A stretch of DNA of 64,000 nt from the NCBI RefSeq assembly GCF_002217925.1, contig NZ_BCMF01000004.1, forward strand, positions 62,001 through 126,000. Direction: 5' to 3'. The notes below the pieces were generated by a model. That model worked only from the letters and a program-made list of their open reading frames with translations. It did no database searches and had not been told where the DNA came from. The translations under genes and the position numbers were made by a program. Positions 46,313 to 56,462 of the stretch are shown here, piece by piece (the first letter of the stretch is position 1; each line of letters begins with the position of its first letter). Source of the DNA: Secundilactobacillus mixtipabuli. Lineage in GTDB: Bacteria > Bacillota > Bacilli > Lactobacillales > Lactobacillaceae.

Positions 46313-47485
46313 TTAAGCTTTGATTTCTTTAGGACCATCACCGATGCTTGCAACGTAGAAGCTGGCTTCATAACCAATTTCCTTCTTGTAAACGTCACCG
46401 ACATTCTTAATGAAGTCATCAACATTAGCCTTGTTCACAATGGCAATTGCGCAGCCACCGAAGCCGGCACCAGTCATACGAGCACCAAGGACACCAGGTT
46501 GCTGCCATGCAGTTTCAGCTAAAGTATCCAGTTCCTTACCAGTCACTTCATAGTCATAATGTAAGGAAATGTGTGAAGCGTTGACTAACTTACCGAATTC
46601 TTCAAGTTGACCATTGCTCAAAGCCTTCTTAGCACGCAATGTCCGCTGGTTTTCAATTACAGCGTGGCGTGCCCGTTTGATCAAGGTGTCATCGTTAACC
46701 AAGTAGGCATTCTTATCAAATTCTTCTTGTGACAAGTCACCCAACGTCTTAATATCAACGCCGCCCTTTTGCAAAAGAGCCACTGCCTTTTCACATTCTG
46801 ACCGACGTTCGTTGTACTTAGAATCAGTGAGTTCACGACGCTTGTTAGTGTTCATGATCACAATCACGTTGTCACCCAATTCAACGGGTACATATTCATA
46901 TTTCATGGTATTTGCATCAAGCAATACGGCTTGGTTCTTCTTACCCATGCCGATAGCGAATTGATCCAAGATACCAGTGTTAAGGCCTAAGTAATCATTT
47001 TCAACCGCTTGGCCGTTCTTGATCAACGTCATTTGATCGACGCCCCAGTTAAACTCTTGGTTCAAAATGTTACCAATCAAAAGTTCAATTGATGCTGATG
47101 AAGACAGGCCAGAAGCATCTGGTAAGTCACCATGAACAAAGAGGTCAAAACCATGGTTGACCGTCTTGCCCTGCTTAGCCATTTCGTACATCACACCACG
47201 CGGGAACTTGGCCCAGCTATCGTTCTTATCAAAATCTAGCTTGTCAATTGGGAATGTTAAAATGCCTGCGTCTGGAAGGTTAGCGGAGTAAAGGCGAACC
47301 TGGTCGTCTTCACGAGCGGCGTAAACGCCGTAAGTACCCATCGTAATCGCACAAGGAAAAACGTGACCACCGTTGTAATCGGTGTGTTCACCAATGAGGT
47401 TAATTCGGCCTGGTGAAAAGTAAACGCGTTCGCCTTCGTAGCCAAAAGCTTTGTTGAATTCTTCTTTTAAGCTTTGATAATCCAT
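46313..47485 (-). CDS. galK: Galactokinase
   Basis: GHMP kinase of 390 residues that phosphorylates galactose to galactose-1-P. It carries FSPGRINLIGEHTDYNGG (galactokinase signature), DASGLSSSASIELL (ATP loop) and GARMTGAGFGGCAI. It heads the Leloir operon; GGAGG precedes the ATG. The upstream region has a cre-like site and a GalR-type motif. Confidence 0.97.
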   Translation of the reverse strand: MDYQSLKEEFNKAFGYEGERVYFSPGRINLIGEHTDYNGGHVFPCAITMGTYGVYAAREDDQVRLYSANLPDAGILTFPIDKLDFDKNDSWAKFPRGVMYEMAKQGKTVNHGFDLFVHGDLPDASGLSSSASIELLIGNILNQEFNWGVDQMTLIKNGQAVENDYLGLNTGILDQFAIGMGKKNQAVLLDANTMKYEYVPVELGDNVIVIMNTNKRRELTDSKYNERRSECEKAVALLQKGGVDIKTLGDLSQEEFDKNAYLVNDDTLIKRARHAVIENQRTLRAKKALSNGQLEEFGKLVNASHISLHYDYEVTGKELDTLAETAWQQPGVLGARMTGAGFGGCAIAIVNKANVDDFIKNVGDVYKKEIGYEASFYVASIGDGPKEIKA

Positions 47486-47499
47486 AATTATGCCTCCAC

Positions 47500-47576
47500 A
47501 GATTTTACTAAATTTTTACTACTTCTAAAATAACCTAAAATTTAGTGAAAGTCAACGAAAAATGAAATCGTTTTCT
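47500..47576 (-). promoter_or_regulatory. galK control region: cre-like site and repeated TTTTACTAAA motif
   Basis: TGAAATCGTTTTCT at 47563-47576 matches the cre consensus at 13 of 14 positions. TTTTACTAAATTTTTACT (near 47503-47522) and TTTAGTGAAA (near 47541) repeat half-sites also found in a palindrome upstream of pgm. CcpA and GalR control are inferred. Confidence 0.5.
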
Positions 47577-47654
47577 TTAGCTTTAAATCAATCTTTAGCC
47601 GTGCTCACAACTAATTCACACCATGTACCCCTGCTAATCATTGCCATCTGAAAC

Positions 47655-47710
47655 AAAAGCAATCCGACGTTATCAATACCACATTAACTCGATCGAATTG
47701 CTTTTATTTT
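47655..47710 (-). terminator. Terminator after pgm
   Basis: AAAAGCAATCCGA pairs with TCGAATTGCTTTT around a 25-base loop. A smaller hairpin follows at 47721-47739. Confidence 0.6.
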
Positions 47711-47750
47711 ACTGGGCTGACGCCGAGTATTCCTCAGCGAATTGCCGTTT

Positions 47751-49478
47751 TTAATCTTTAACCCACTGGGTCAAGGCTTTTTCAAAATCAGCTAACTTCT
47801 GTGTGGCTTCTTCATCAGACTGCCCATTCGTCCCAATGTAAAACTTGATTTTAGGCTCAGTCCCTGATGGTCGAACAGCAATCCAAGTACCATCGGCTAA
47901 CCAGTACTTCAAAACGTTTGAAACCGGTAAGTCTAACTTTTCAGTGCTGCCATCTTGGTGGGTTGCAACTTGGGTTTGATAATCATCGGTCGTTTCAACT
48001 TTAATGCCGGCAAATTCCGTTGGCTTACTGTCACGTAACGTCTTCATAATAGCTGCCATCTTGTCAGCGCCATCGACACCGTCAAATTCCTTAGCAGTCG
48101 TCTTTTCCTTAAAGTAACCATACGTCTTGTAGAGTTGTTGGATACCATCGTAAAGGGTTAGTCCTTGCTGCTTGTAATCAGCAGCAACTTCAGCCAACAG
48201 AATCGTTGATTGAATCGCATCCTTATCACGGACAAATGGGTTGATCAGATAACCGAAACTTTCCTCAAAACCAAACAGGAAAGTGTGGTCATGCTTTTGT
48301 TCAGCCAGTTTGATCTGCTCAGCAATGTACTTGAATCCAGTCAGCACGTTGACCATCTTGACACCATAGTGTTCAGCAATCTTCGTGGCCAGCTCAGTAG
48401 AAACGATTGACTTCACAACCATCCCGTCAGCTGGTAACTTGCCAGCGTCCTGCTTAGCCTTCAAGATGTAGTTCAATAAGACTGAAGCAATCTGGTTACC
48501 GGTCATCAGTTGGTATTCGCCGTTAGGCATCCGAACAGCAGCCCCTAAACGGTCAGCGTCGGGATCGGTGGCAACCAGTAAGTCAGCGCCTTCCTTTTTA
48601 CCTAATTCAATCGCCATGTTAAAGGCTTCTGGGAATTCGGGATTTGGATGAGTAACCGTTGGAAATTCAGGATCAGCAATAGCCTGTTCCTTCACCATTG
48701 TAAAGTGGTTATAGCCGGCATCTTTTAGCGCACGGTACCCAATAATATGCCCCGTACCATGTAATGGCGTGTAAATCAGGGTCATGTCTTTGCCGACTTC
48801 ATCGATCAGTTTAGGGTTGACCGATACCGCTTTAACACCAGCTAGATAGTCCTCATCAACATCTTCACCAATAATGTGAACCAGCTTTTGCTTGCGTAAA
48901 GTGGTTTCCTTAACTGTCTTAACGGTGAACATGTTATCGATGCCGTTAACATAGTCAGTAATTTGGTCAGCAGCCTTTGGTGGCATTTGACCGCCATCGG
49001 GACCGTAAATCTTAAACCCGTTGTACTGTTTAGGGTTGTGGCTAGCCGTGATCATGATACCGGCATAGGTGTGTAAATGCCGCACAGCAAAGGAAAGTTC
49101 TGGTGTAGGGCGAATGTCGTCGAAGACAAAACTTGGAATGCCGTGTGCACCCAAAACTTCCGCTGAATGATGAGCAAATTCACGTGATTGATAACGTGAG
49201 TCAAAACTGATTGCGACACCGCGCTGCTTGTCCTTATCATCCAAAGTATCCATAAACCGGGCTAAGCCTTCTGCAGCCGCACCAACGGTATAAACGTTCA
49301 TTTGACCGATACCGGGGCCAATCAGTCCCCGCATACCTGCCGTTCCAAACGCCATTGGTTTCGTAAAGGCGTTTTCCAAAGCTTCTTGGTCATCGCTCAT
49401 ATCAGCTAATTCTTGTGCTAATGCTGGATCTAGGTCTTTATAGTTCTTCCATACTTGATAATTATCTTGCCAAGCCAT
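47751..49478 (-). CDS. pgm: Phosphoglucomutase / phosphomannomutase (alpha-D-phosphohexomutase)
   Basis: A 575-residue enzyme that converts glucose-1-P to glucose-6-P, joining the Leloir pathway to glycolysis. The phosphoserine loop is TASHNPKQYNGFKIY, the metal loop DPDADRLG, the sugar loop GFEESFGYL and the phosphate loop RPSGTEPKIKFY. It lies just upstream of galK on the same strand but is separated by 265 bases and a terminator-like hairpin, so it is probably a separate unit with shared regulation. Confidence 0.95.
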   Translation of the reverse strand: MAWQDNYQVWKNYKDLDPALAQELADMSDDQEALENAFTKPMAFGTAGMRGLIGPGIGQMNVYTVGAAAEGLARFMDTLDDKDKQRGVAISFDSRYQSREFAHHSAEVLGAHGIPSFVFDDIRPTPELSFAVRHLHTYAGIMITASHNPKQYNGFKIYGPDGGQMPPKAADQITDYVNGIDNMFTVKTVKETTLRKQKLVHIIGEDVDEDYLAGVKAVSVNPKLIDEVGKDMTLIYTPLHGTGHIIGYRALKDAGYNHFTMVKEQAIADPEFPTVTHPNPEFPEAFNMAIELGKKEGADLLVATDPDADRLGAAVRMPNGEYQLMTGNQIASVLLNYILKAKQDAGKLPADGMVVKSIVSTELATKIAEHYGVKMVNVLTGFKYIAEQIKLAEQKHDHTFLFGFEESFGYLINPFVRDKDAIQSTILLAEVAADYKQQGLTLYDGIQQLYKTYGYFKEKTTAKEFDGVDGADKMAAIMKTLRDSKPTEFAGIKVETTDDYQTQVATHQDGSTEKLDLPVSNVLKYWLADGTWIAVRPSGTEPKIKFYIGTNGQSDEEATQKLADFEKALTQWVKD

Positions 49479-49559
49479 CGTATCGCACTCCTCTTAATTG
49501 CTATTATTCATTCTCAATTCTACTTCCGTCTATTAGTATAATCCGAAATACACGAAAAG

Positions 49560-49574
49560 AGTAAAAATTTTACT
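49560..49574 (-). promoter_or_regulatory. Palindromic operator candidate upstream of pgm
   Basis: AGTAAAAATTTTACT is a perfect 15-bp palindrome overlapping the expected -35 of the minus-strand pgm promoter (-10 TATACT near 49536-49541). The half-site TTTTACT is repeated before galK, so it is a GalR operator candidate. Confidence 0.45.
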
Positions 49575-49718
49575 AAACAATTGTATTTATCTTCTGAATA
49601 CCTGATAATTTTACCATCTTCATGAATAACTTGCATTCGGTAACTCGTACATAGCAGCCCGTTCTTTACAGGTATGAGTGGTAAACTGGACATAATGATA
49701 ATCCTGAGGTGAACGATA

Positions 49719-51074
49719 ATGAGTGTGAAACCATTTGATTTTAGTCAGTTAGTCGTACAGCAGTCTTTAAAAGAACAAAGGAAGTTTGGCAAGAAACTCC
49801 GCCAAGCTTATCCGTTTGAAGCACTAGGAGAATACGTGCCAGCACAGCGTGATCCTAACCAGCTGATGAATGAAGTCCGGTCCATTTTGATTCCCGAATT
49901 ACTACCAGAGCGAACCCAGCGCATGAGTCAATCGAGTTTCACCTTCTTTCGAGGGACCGCTGAATTAATGGAGTATGACTTGGCACACCAAGATAATTCC
50001 CCCATTCATACTGTCAGCTGCGGCGACGCACACATCGGTAACTTTGGCTTCTTCGGCTCTCCGGAGCGTCAGCTGTTATTTGATTTAAATGATTTTGATG
50101 AAGCTGGCATCAACCCCTTCGAATGGGATTTAAAACGCCTCGCCGTCAGCACGCTACTGGCTGGTCAAGAGCACCAATTCGAGGCTGAAAAATTGAACGG
50201 TCTCGTGAACGAACTCGGTGAATCTTACCGTAAATGCTTACAAAACATGTTTGAGAAAACCGCGCTCAATCGTTTCTATCCTGTAAATAGCGTGGAAAAC
50301 ATTTTGAACACCATTCCGTCTAAGGTAATGCACACGGAAAAATTAATGAAGTTTCTATCCAAAGCCGGCAAGCGTGATTCTGAACAGGTAGTTCGCAAGT
50401 TTACTGTTACGGACAGTAAGGGACAGATCTCATTCCGGGAAAATCCACCGAGAACGCAACACGTCAAAGATCAGGTAACCAAACACATCGCCAAGTACCT
50501 CACCCAGTACCGGCAAACCCTTGCCACAGACGTGAGCTTAATGCTTTCCCAGTACCACGTCACTGACATCGTTCGTCATAGCGTCGGGGTCGGCAGCTTT
50601 GGCTCACTGTGCTACTTGTTGCTATTGACCGGCACGGACGATTCACACTTGGTTTTACAGATTAAAGAAGCCCTGCCTCACCGTCAGTTAGCAGACCAAT
50701 TGGATGAAGAAAGCGTTCAATACGAACTAAATGAAGGTAAGCGAATCGTTGACTGTCAAAAAATTCTTCAATCTGCTTCTGACCCGTTCTTAGGTTATTT
50801 TGCAACGGAAAAGAAGAGCTTTTACGTGCGGCAATTCCGTGATATGAAAGCCTCCATCGAACTGTCTGAACTGGATTGGGATCAGTTTGAAGCCTACGCC
50901 AAGACCTGTGCCTGGGTATTGGGCATTGCTCATGCACAAAGTCCAACTGCTGGCGTGATTCTTGGTTATACTGGCCATTCTGAAAAATTTGATTCTGCCA
51001 TCCAGAATTGGACAGCGGCTTACGTTCAGCAAGTTGAACAGGATTTTGAAGCTTTTAAGCAATACCGTTTATAA
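49719..51074 (+). CDS. DUF2252 family protein
   Basis: A 451-residue cytoplasmic protein matching DUF2252: SCGDAHIGNFGFFG, then LLFDLNDFDEAGINPFEWDL and KRLAVST, and a C-terminal helical half. The GDAH.GNFG and DFDE motifs resemble the catalytic loop of aminoglycoside-phosphotransferase or protein-kinase folds, which suggests a phosphotransferase of unknown substrate. Its own terminator follows. TGAGGTG precedes the ATG. Confidence 0.88.
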   Translation: MSVKPFDFSQLVVQQSLKEQRKFGKKLRQAYPFEALGEYVPAQRDPNQLMNEVRSILIPELLPERTQRMSQSSFTFFRGTAELMEYDLAHQDNSPIHTVSCGDAHIGNFGFFGSPERQLLFDLNDFDEAGINPFEWDLKRLAVSTLLAGQEHQFEAEKLNGLVNELGESYRKCLQNMFEKTALNRFYPVNSVENILNTIPSKVMHTEKLMKFLSKAGKRDSEQVVRKFTVTDSKGQISFRENPPRTQHVKDQVTKHIAKYLTQYRQTLATDVSLMLSQYHVTDIVRHSVGVGSFGSLCYLLLLTGTDDSHLVLQIKEALPHRQLADQLDEESVQYELNEGKRIVDCQKILQSASDPFLGYFATEKKSFYVRQFRDMKASIELSELDWDQFEAYAKTCAWVLGIAHAQSPTAGVILGYTGHSEKFDSAIQNWTAAYVQQVEQDFEAFKQYRL

Positions 51075-51075
51075 G

Positions 51076-51123
51076 ATAAAACCGTTACCTGGCAAGATTT
51101 TAGTCGGGTAACGGTTTTTTTAA
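51076..51123 (+). terminator. Terminator of the DUF2252 gene
   Basis: AAAACCGTTACC / GGTAACGGTTTTTTT arms. Confidence 0.85.
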
Positions 51124-51145
51124 GATAAACAGCAAGTGGTTATTC

Positions 51146-51174
51146 TTGACTCACTTATAAAAAGTAAGTAAGCT
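51146..51174 (+). promoter_or_regulatory. Possible lactate oxidase promoter
   Basis: TTGACT with a weak TAAGCT -10 at 17-base spacing. The -10 matches only three positions. Confidence 0.4.
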
Positions 51175-51215
51175 GTAGTCATTCAAAAATAATTAACTTT
51201 GTGGAGGCAACGATT

Positions 51216-52325
51216 ATGGTAATGACTAACGGTTACGAACAAAATGAAAACGAAAAAACACTCGATATTTTAAATTTGACCCAACTAGAAGCAGATGCCA
51301 AAAAGATTATTCCTACCGGTGGCTTTGGTTACATCGTGAGCGGTTCAGAAGACGAATGGACCTTACAGGCTAACCGTAAGGCATTCCAACACCGTCAAAT
51401 CGTTCCTAAGGCATTGAGTAATATTGAAGATCCACAAACGGATACCAACGTCTTCGGCTTAGGCCTGAAAACACCAATCATGATGGCCCCAGCAGCCGCA
51501 CAGGGATTGGCTCACGCCAAAGGTGAAGTTGATACCGCAAAGGGTGTCGCAAAAGCTGGTGGCTTAATGGCTCAAAGTACTTATTCATCAACCTCGATTG
51601 CTGACACCGCTGCTGGTGGTGAAGGTGCGCCTCAATTTTTCCAGCTCTACATGAGTAAAGACTGGGACTTTAACCGTTCACTTTTGGATGAGGCCAAGCA
51701 GGCCGGCGTAAAAGCCATCATCCTCACCGTTGATGCCACAGTGGGCGGCTACCGTGAAGCTGATATTATTAATCATTTCCAATTCCCAATCCCAATGGCT
51801 AACCTGATTAAATTCAGCGAAGGCGATGGCGAGGGCAAAGGTATCTCAGAGATTTACGCTTCAGCTGCTCAAAAAATCGGTCCAGACGACGTTAAACGCA
51901 TCATTGATTACACTGATTTACCTGTGATCGTAAAAGGAATTGAATCCCCAGAAGACGCTCTGTATGCCATTGGCGCTGGTGCTGCTGGTGTCTACGTTTC
52001 TAATCACGGTGGCCGTCAACTGAACGGTGGCCCAGCTAGCTTTGACGTCCTTGAGAGCGTTGCGAAAGCCGTCAACCATCAAGTACCCGTCATCTTTGAT
52101 TCTGGTGTCCGTCGCGGATCTGATGTCTTTAAGGCAATCGCGCTAGGGGCCGACTTGGTCGGTATCGGCCGTCCAGCAATCTATGGCTTAGCCCTGGGCG
52201 GTGCCGATGGTGTCTACTCTGTCTTCGAACACTTGAACAATGAATTAAAGATCGTGATGCAATTAGCTGGTACGAAGACGATTGAAGATATTAAGCACGC
52301 TGAATTGTTGAATGTTCAGTATTAA
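51216..52325 (+). CDS. lox: L-lactate oxidase (FMN-dependent)
   Basis: A 369-residue TIM-barrel flavoenzyme of the alpha-hydroxy-acid oxidase family. FQLYMSKD and ILTVDATVGGYREAD are in the FMN barrel, catalytic His/Arg are in VSNHGGRQLNGGPAS, and DSGVRRGSDVFKAIALGAD binds FMN phosphate. Length and motifs match lactate oxidase of aerococci and lactobacilli, which turns lactate plus O2 into pyruvate and H2O2. GGAGG lies 8 bases before the ATG at 51216. The peroxide it makes could be relevant to the PerR-like regulator in this window. Confidence 0.9.
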   Translation: MVMTNGYEQNENEKTLDILNLTQLEADAKKIIPTGGFGYIVSGSEDEWTLQANRKAFQHRQIVPKALSNIEDPQTDTNVFGLGLKTPIMMAPAAAQGLAHAKGEVDTAKGVAKAGGLMAQSTYSSTSIADTAAGGEGAPQFFQLYMSKDWDFNRSLLDEAKQAGVKAIILTVDATVGGYREADIINHFQFPIPMANLIKFSEGDGEGKGISEIYASAAQKIGPDDVKRIIDYTDLPVIVKGIESPEDALYAIGAGAAGVYVSNHGGRQLNGGPASFDVLESVAKAVNHQVPVIFDSGVRRGSDVFKAIALGADLVGIGRPAIYGLALGGADGVYSVFEHLNNELKIVMQLAGTKTIEDIKHAELLNVQY

Positions 52326-52341
52326 TTTAATCCTGCTAAAT

Positions 52342-52379
52342 AAAAAGAACTGCACGCTTTGACGTGTAGTTCTTTTTGT
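52342..52379. terminator. Bidirectional terminator
   Basis: AAAAAGAACTGCACG / CGTGTAGTTCTTTTT arms between convergent genes. Confidence 0.88.
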
Positions 52380-52430
52380 TTGCTGCTCATTTTAAAGTTT
52401 AACAAAGCTTTCTGAATAAAATCTTCAGCC

Positions 52431-53420
52431 TTAATAATTTTCCAGTTTCCACATGTAACGCCGTTTACTAAGTGGATGATTGCGTGCATCAGCTAAATGT
52501 TCAGCAAATTTTCTCATGACCGCTGTTAGCACCATTGGATCAAAATAGTCAACAACAGAACCGTCAATCTGACTATCTAACCAGTAATCCTTTGCATCAA
52601 TAACCGTATATTTGGTATCAAAACGCTGCAGAAATTCTAACGCACGAGAGTCCAAATGACGCGTTCGACCGTCGTTCATGAAGAGTAAAAATGGCGCATC
52701 TTTGACAGCCAATTCAAACGGCCCGTGGAAAAGTTCGGCACTATCTAAAACGGTTCCTTTAATCCATTGCATTTCCATAAAAATAAAATTACCCGTAGAA
52801 TAAGCAACACCTTGATTGGCACCACTTGCCAAAGTAAAGATATGCGGCTCGTCCTTATAACTTTGAGCAAATTTTTCTGCATCTTCATCTGCTCCATCCG
52901 CTGCTTGATTAGCAATTGTATCGACAACAGATAAACCTTGAATCATTGCATCATAATTTTTAGTGTTTTCTACATGGTGTAATAATTCCACAGCAAACGT
53001 CAGTAATACCTTTTGTTTTGAAGCCTTAGTTGCGTAACTTTCAAAGAATTTATGCTGAAGAACAAAGTCAGCATTCTTAGTTAAAGGAGAATCAGGCTTA
53101 TAAGTCAGTGTTAAAACGAATGCACCTCGCTTTTTTGCGTTACCTACCGCTTCAATAGATTCTTTGGTTGTTCCGCCCAGTGAAGCAACAACAGCAACTG
53201 AATGTTCGCCAAAATACGCTGGCGCAGCATAATTAAATTCATTGGCTTGAATTAAATCTGTCTTAAACGTTTCTGCGTTTTGTTTGACATAATAGTAAGC
53301 TGCAAATAATTCTGAATATGAAGCACCGCAACCGATAAAAACTAAGTTACGAACATCGCGTTTTTCGGTTATTTTGTTAACAACTTTCTTGATTTCATCT
53401 AAACTAGTTTCTTGTTCCAT
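52431..53420 (-). CDS. frlB: SIS-domain deglycase, FrlB type
   Basis: A 329-residue double-SIS protein. GCGASYSELFAAYY and SLGGTTKES are the sugar-phosphate-binding loops and SAELFHGPFEL holds the catalytic Glu/His region. The ending RRYMWKLENY is typical of fructoselysine-6-phosphate deglycase FrlB. It splits a 6-phosphorylated Amadori compound into glucose-6-P and a free amino acid. It is the last gene of the frl-like operon, after FrlD. Confidence 0.85.
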   Translation of the reverse strand: MEQETSLDEIKKVVNKITEKRDVRNLVFIGCGASYSELFAAYYYVKQNAETFKTDLIQANEFNYAAPAYFGEHSVAVVASLGGTTKESIEAVGNAKKRGAFVLTLTYKPDSPLTKNADFVLQHKFFESYATKASKQKVLLTFAVELLHHVENTKNYDAMIQGLSVVDTIANQAADGADEDAEKFAQSYKDEPHIFTLASGANQGVAYSTGNFIFMEMQWIKGTVLDSAELFHGPFELAVKDAPFLLFMNDGRTRHLDSRALEFLQRFDTKYTVIDAKDYWLDSQIDGSVVDYFDPMVLTAVMRKFAEHLADARNHPLSKRRYMWKLENY

Positions 53421-53443
53421 TGTTAATCACTCCAATTTGTCAT

Positions 53444-54280
53444 TTATTGTAAAAATCTGCTTGGTGCTGCTACACCATGATCGAACGAACCATTTCTTTG
53501 AATTTGTTTCGCACTGTAATTACCAGCAGCTTTAAGTGCCTGAGGAATTGATTCCACCCGTTTCAAATTAATACTGAACGCTGTGATAAAGGCATCGCCA
53601 GCACCCATTGTATCTTTAACGGAATCGACTGCTATGGCGTCCTGCTGATAAATTTCTCCAGCAGCGGAAGCCAAAGCGCCATGATTACCACGAGTTATCA
53701 GTATAACCAACTGTTTGTTTGTCGTTAGTTTATGTAACTCATTAATTAAATGTTGAATCTTTTCTTCATCAGCATCTCCCATTGAAAAACAAGCAATATC
53801 AACTTGATTAATAGTCTGTTGGATGTGTTCTAGTGAACTGAAATCCGAGTAATCATAAATGATTTTAGGACCCTGCACCTTGCTTAAATAATCATCAGCA
53901 TTGCCATTAATATTAAAGTGAACTAAGTCACACTGATTGATTCGTTCCAATGCTTGCTCTGACAACTTAATGCCCTTTTTTAAAACGCCACCGCGATTAC
54001 TGGTTACAAAAACGCGATCACCATTTTGAAGCGTCACTTTTGAATAGCCACTTTCACCCTTCAGGATCCGAGAAAATTGATAATCAACTGACAGATTACT
54101 CAGGACTTGTTGAATATAAACACTTAATTCATCATTACCAAAATTACCAATATACATAGATTGAACATCAGGGAATTCTGTGGCAAAGTTGGCAAAGTTC
54201 AATGCATTACCACCTAAATACATCCGTTGTTGATCTAAGTAAATATCAACCACATTATCCCCAATAGCAGCAACTTTCAT
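53444..54280 (-). CDS. frlD: PfkB-family kinase, fructoselysine 6-kinase type
   Basis: A 278-residue ribokinase-fold enzyme. GGNALNFANFATEF is the sugar-binding GG motif, and DTMGAGDAFITAF is the catalytic ATP signature with its Asp base. Its close match to FrlD and position beside FrlB point to phosphorylation of fructosyl-amino acids at C6. The ATG follows AAAGGAG, which lies in the end of the regulator gene. Confidence 0.84.
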   Translation of the reverse strand: MKVAAIGDNVVDIYLDQQRMYLGGNALNFANFATEFPDVQSMYIGNFGNDELSVYIQQVLSNLSVDYQFSRILKGESGYSKVTLQNGDRVFVTSNRGGVLKKGIKLSEQALERINQCDLVHFNINGNADDYLSKVQGPKIIYDYSDFSSLEHIQQTINQVDIACFSMGDADEEKIQHLINELHKLTTNKQLVILITRGNHGALASAAGEIYQQDAIAVDSVKDTMGAGDAFITAFSINLKRVESIPQALKAAGNYSAKQIQRNGSFDHGVAAPSRFLQ

Positions 54281-54282
54281 AC

Positions 54283-55011
54283 TCAGCGCTCCTTTGTATT
54301 TACCGAGAAGCTTACTTTATTGACATCGTAATACATTACAGCACTATACATCACGCTGCCATTGTCTTCGTAAACTGTCCGATCCAGTTGATAAATTGGT
54401 GAACCAATCTCAAGCTTAAGATAATCTGCAATTTGTTGTGAAGCCGAGATAACATTGAGTGTTTGCTCGCTGGAATTGCCAAAAGTATCGTACTGTTCGT
54501 TTAAAATTTTGGTAACTGATGCACCTTCAGTAATCCGCTTGTCTAAATCAGGGAATCGTTCAAGGCTGTAATAACTAACTTCATATCCTGAATTATTTTG
54601 ACCGAGGTCCATGGTTCTAGCCAATCTGATTATCGGGTCTCCCTCAATTATATGGAGGATTTTACTCCAGCCGGCATCTGCCGGCTTAACCTCGAGAACT
54701 CTAATCACTGCATCAGGTTTCTGCCCAGTTTCTTTCATATATGATGTATAACTCACCAAATCCAAGAGGTTACGCTTAACCTTTTGTGGTTGTACAAACG
54801 TTCCTTTGCCCTGTTTCTTTAACAGAACACCTTCGCTTACAAGCTGATTAATCGCCTTTCTAATGGTAATTCGGCTTGTGTTATAGCGTTTCTCTAGTTG
54901 TATTTCAGTTGGAATTGTTTCACCCACTTTATAAACTGAAGATCGAATATCACTTAAAATTTCGGACTTAACTTGCTTGTATAACGGTATAGCGCTTTGC
55001 TTACTAAGCAT
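54283..55011 (-). CDS. frlR: GntR/HutC-family regulator, FrlR type
   Basis: A 242-residue regulator with an N-terminal winged HTH (IPTEIQLEKRYNTSRITIRKA) and a C-terminal UTRA ligand domain. It probably represses the operon and is released by a glycated-amino-acid phosphate, as in other frl systems. I choose the ATG at 55011, 7 bases after GGGGAG; an in-frame ATG at 55026 lies in that site. The likely operator is the tandem palindrome at 57295-57314. Confidence 0.88.
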   Translation of the reverse strand: MLSKQSAIPLYKQVKSEILSDIRSSVYKVGETIPTEIQLEKRYNTSRITIRKAINQLVSEGVLLKKQGKGTFVQPQKVKRNLLDLVSYTSYMKETGQKPDAVIRVLEVKPADAGWSKILHIIEGDPIIRLARTMDLGQNNSGYEVSYYSLERFPDLDKRITEGASVTKILNEQYDTFGNSSEQTLNVISASQQIADYLKLEIGSPIYQLDRTVYEDNGSVMYSAVMYYDVNKVSFSVNTKER

Positions 55012-55049
55012 CAGTCGTCTCCCCATTCATTTAAATTTTATATTCTGGG

Positions 55050-55784
55050 CTATGTATATAGAATCTTAGAAATGAAATCTCGTGTTCGTTCATGCTGGGC
55101 ATGCTCAAAAATCTTTTCAGGCGTATCTTCCTCGAGAATCTGACCGTCATCAACAAATAAAACTCGATCTCCTACCTGCTTAGCAAAACCCATCTCATGG
55201 GTGACAACAACCATGGTCATACCGCTCTTCGCCAGATTTTTCATTACTTTTAGCACTTCTTCAACCATTTCAGGGTCAAGTGCTGATGTTGGTTCATCGA
55301 ATAAAAGAACATTTGGATGCATCGCTAGCGAACGAATAATTGCAATCCGTTGCTGCTGTCCCCCGCTTAAGGATGCTGGGTAACTATCCTTCTTTTCCGT
55401 CAAACCGATTTGACTCAATAATGAAAGAGCTTCCTCAGTTGCTTGTGCTTTGCTCTCATGCCTGACAACTTGCGGTGCGTGGATAATATTTTCTAACACC
55501 GTGTAATGCGGAAATAAATTAAATTTTTGAAATACCATACCTATTTTTTCGTGTGTTTTCCGTGTCACTTCTGACTTAACTTTACCAGAAACCACATCCC
55601 CGTCTACTAGTACCTCTCCACTGGTAGGTTGCTCTAATAGATTCATTTGTCGCAACAAAGTACTCTTACCTGATCCAGAAGGACCGATAATGACATCGAC
55701 TTCACCATCATGAACTTTCATATTAATCTTTTTAAGAACGGTGTTATTACCGTACTTTTTAACAACGTTACGCAACTCGATCAC
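55050..55784 (-). CDS. Polar amino-acid-type ABC importer ATPase
   Basis: A 244-residue ATPase with Walker [10 protein letters not shown], signature [16 protein letters not shown], Walker [13 protein letters not shown] and switch His in VVVTHE. It belongs to the GlnQ/HisP branch. The start is GTG at 55784 with AGGAGG upstream, overlapping the permease gene by 17 bases. Confidence 0.93.
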   Translation of the reverse strand: MIELRNVVKKYGNNTVLKKINMKVHDGEVDVIIGPSGSGKSTLLRQMNLLEQPTSGEVLVDGDVVSGKVKSEVTRKTHEKIGMVFQKFNLFPHYTVLENIIHAPQVVRHESKAQATEEALSLLSQIGLTEKKDSYPASLSGGQQQRIAIIRSLAMHPNVLLFDEPTSALDPEMVEEVLKVMKNLAKSGMTMVVVTHEMGFAKQVGDRVLFVDDGQILEEDTPEKIFEHAQHERTRDFISKILYT

Positions 55785-56436
55785 TGGCCTTCATCCTCCT
55801 TTCAATATACGCTAATACACTATTCAATAACCACGTCATGACCAAATACAACAGTGATGCAACAAGCATCGGTTGTAATCCCAAAGCTGTTGAACCTCGA
55901 ACGGTCTGTGCACTAAACATCAAATCTGAAATACCCAGTACTGATACTAGTGATGAGTCTTTTACGTTACCGATAAACTGGTTGCCAAGTGCCGGTAAGA
56001 TGTTTTTAAACGCTTGAGGCAAAATAATATCGGTCATCACTCTTCGTTTTGACATCCCAAGACTAATTGCAGCCTCACTTTGTCCCATAGGGAGTGAATC
56101 AATTCCGGATCTAATGATTTCAGCAATATAAGCAGCTGAATAAAGTGTCAGTGCTACTACGCCCGTTACGAAGTCTGGAACATCGATTCCCAGAACCATT
56201 GGTAGGCCAATGTACACAATATATATTTGAACCAGTAAAGGTGTATCACGAATGAATCCGATATACATTTTAGCAATTAATGAAATCACTTTAATTTTGG
56301 AACGTTTCATGAGCGATAGGATAATACCCAAAATCAAACCCAATACAATCGAGATGACTGCAAGTTCAATCGTGATTCCCATTCCTTTAAGAAACAGGTC
56401 CCAGTATTTACCAACAAAAGAATAACTTTGAAACAT
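55768..56436 (-). CDS. Polar amino-acid-type ABC importer permease
   Basis: A 222-residue HisM/GlnP-type permease with five hydrophobic helices and the EAA coupling loop [24 protein letters not shown]. It is probably a homodimer in the importer with the binding lipoprotein at 56463. GGAGG precedes the ATG. Confidence 0.92.
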   Translation of the reverse strand: MFQSYSFVGKYWDLFLKGMGITIELAVISIVLGLILGIILSLMKRSKIKVISLIAKMYIGFIRDTPLLVQIYIVYIGLPMVLGIDVPDFVTGVVALTLYSAAYIAEIIRSGIDSLPMGQSEAAISLGMSKRRVMTDIILPQAFKNILPALGNQFIGNVKDSSLVSVLGISDLMFSAQTVRGSTALGLQPMLVASLLYLVMTWLLNSVLAYIERRMKASDRVA

Positions 56437-56462
56437 ACCACCACCTCCAAACGATACTTAAT

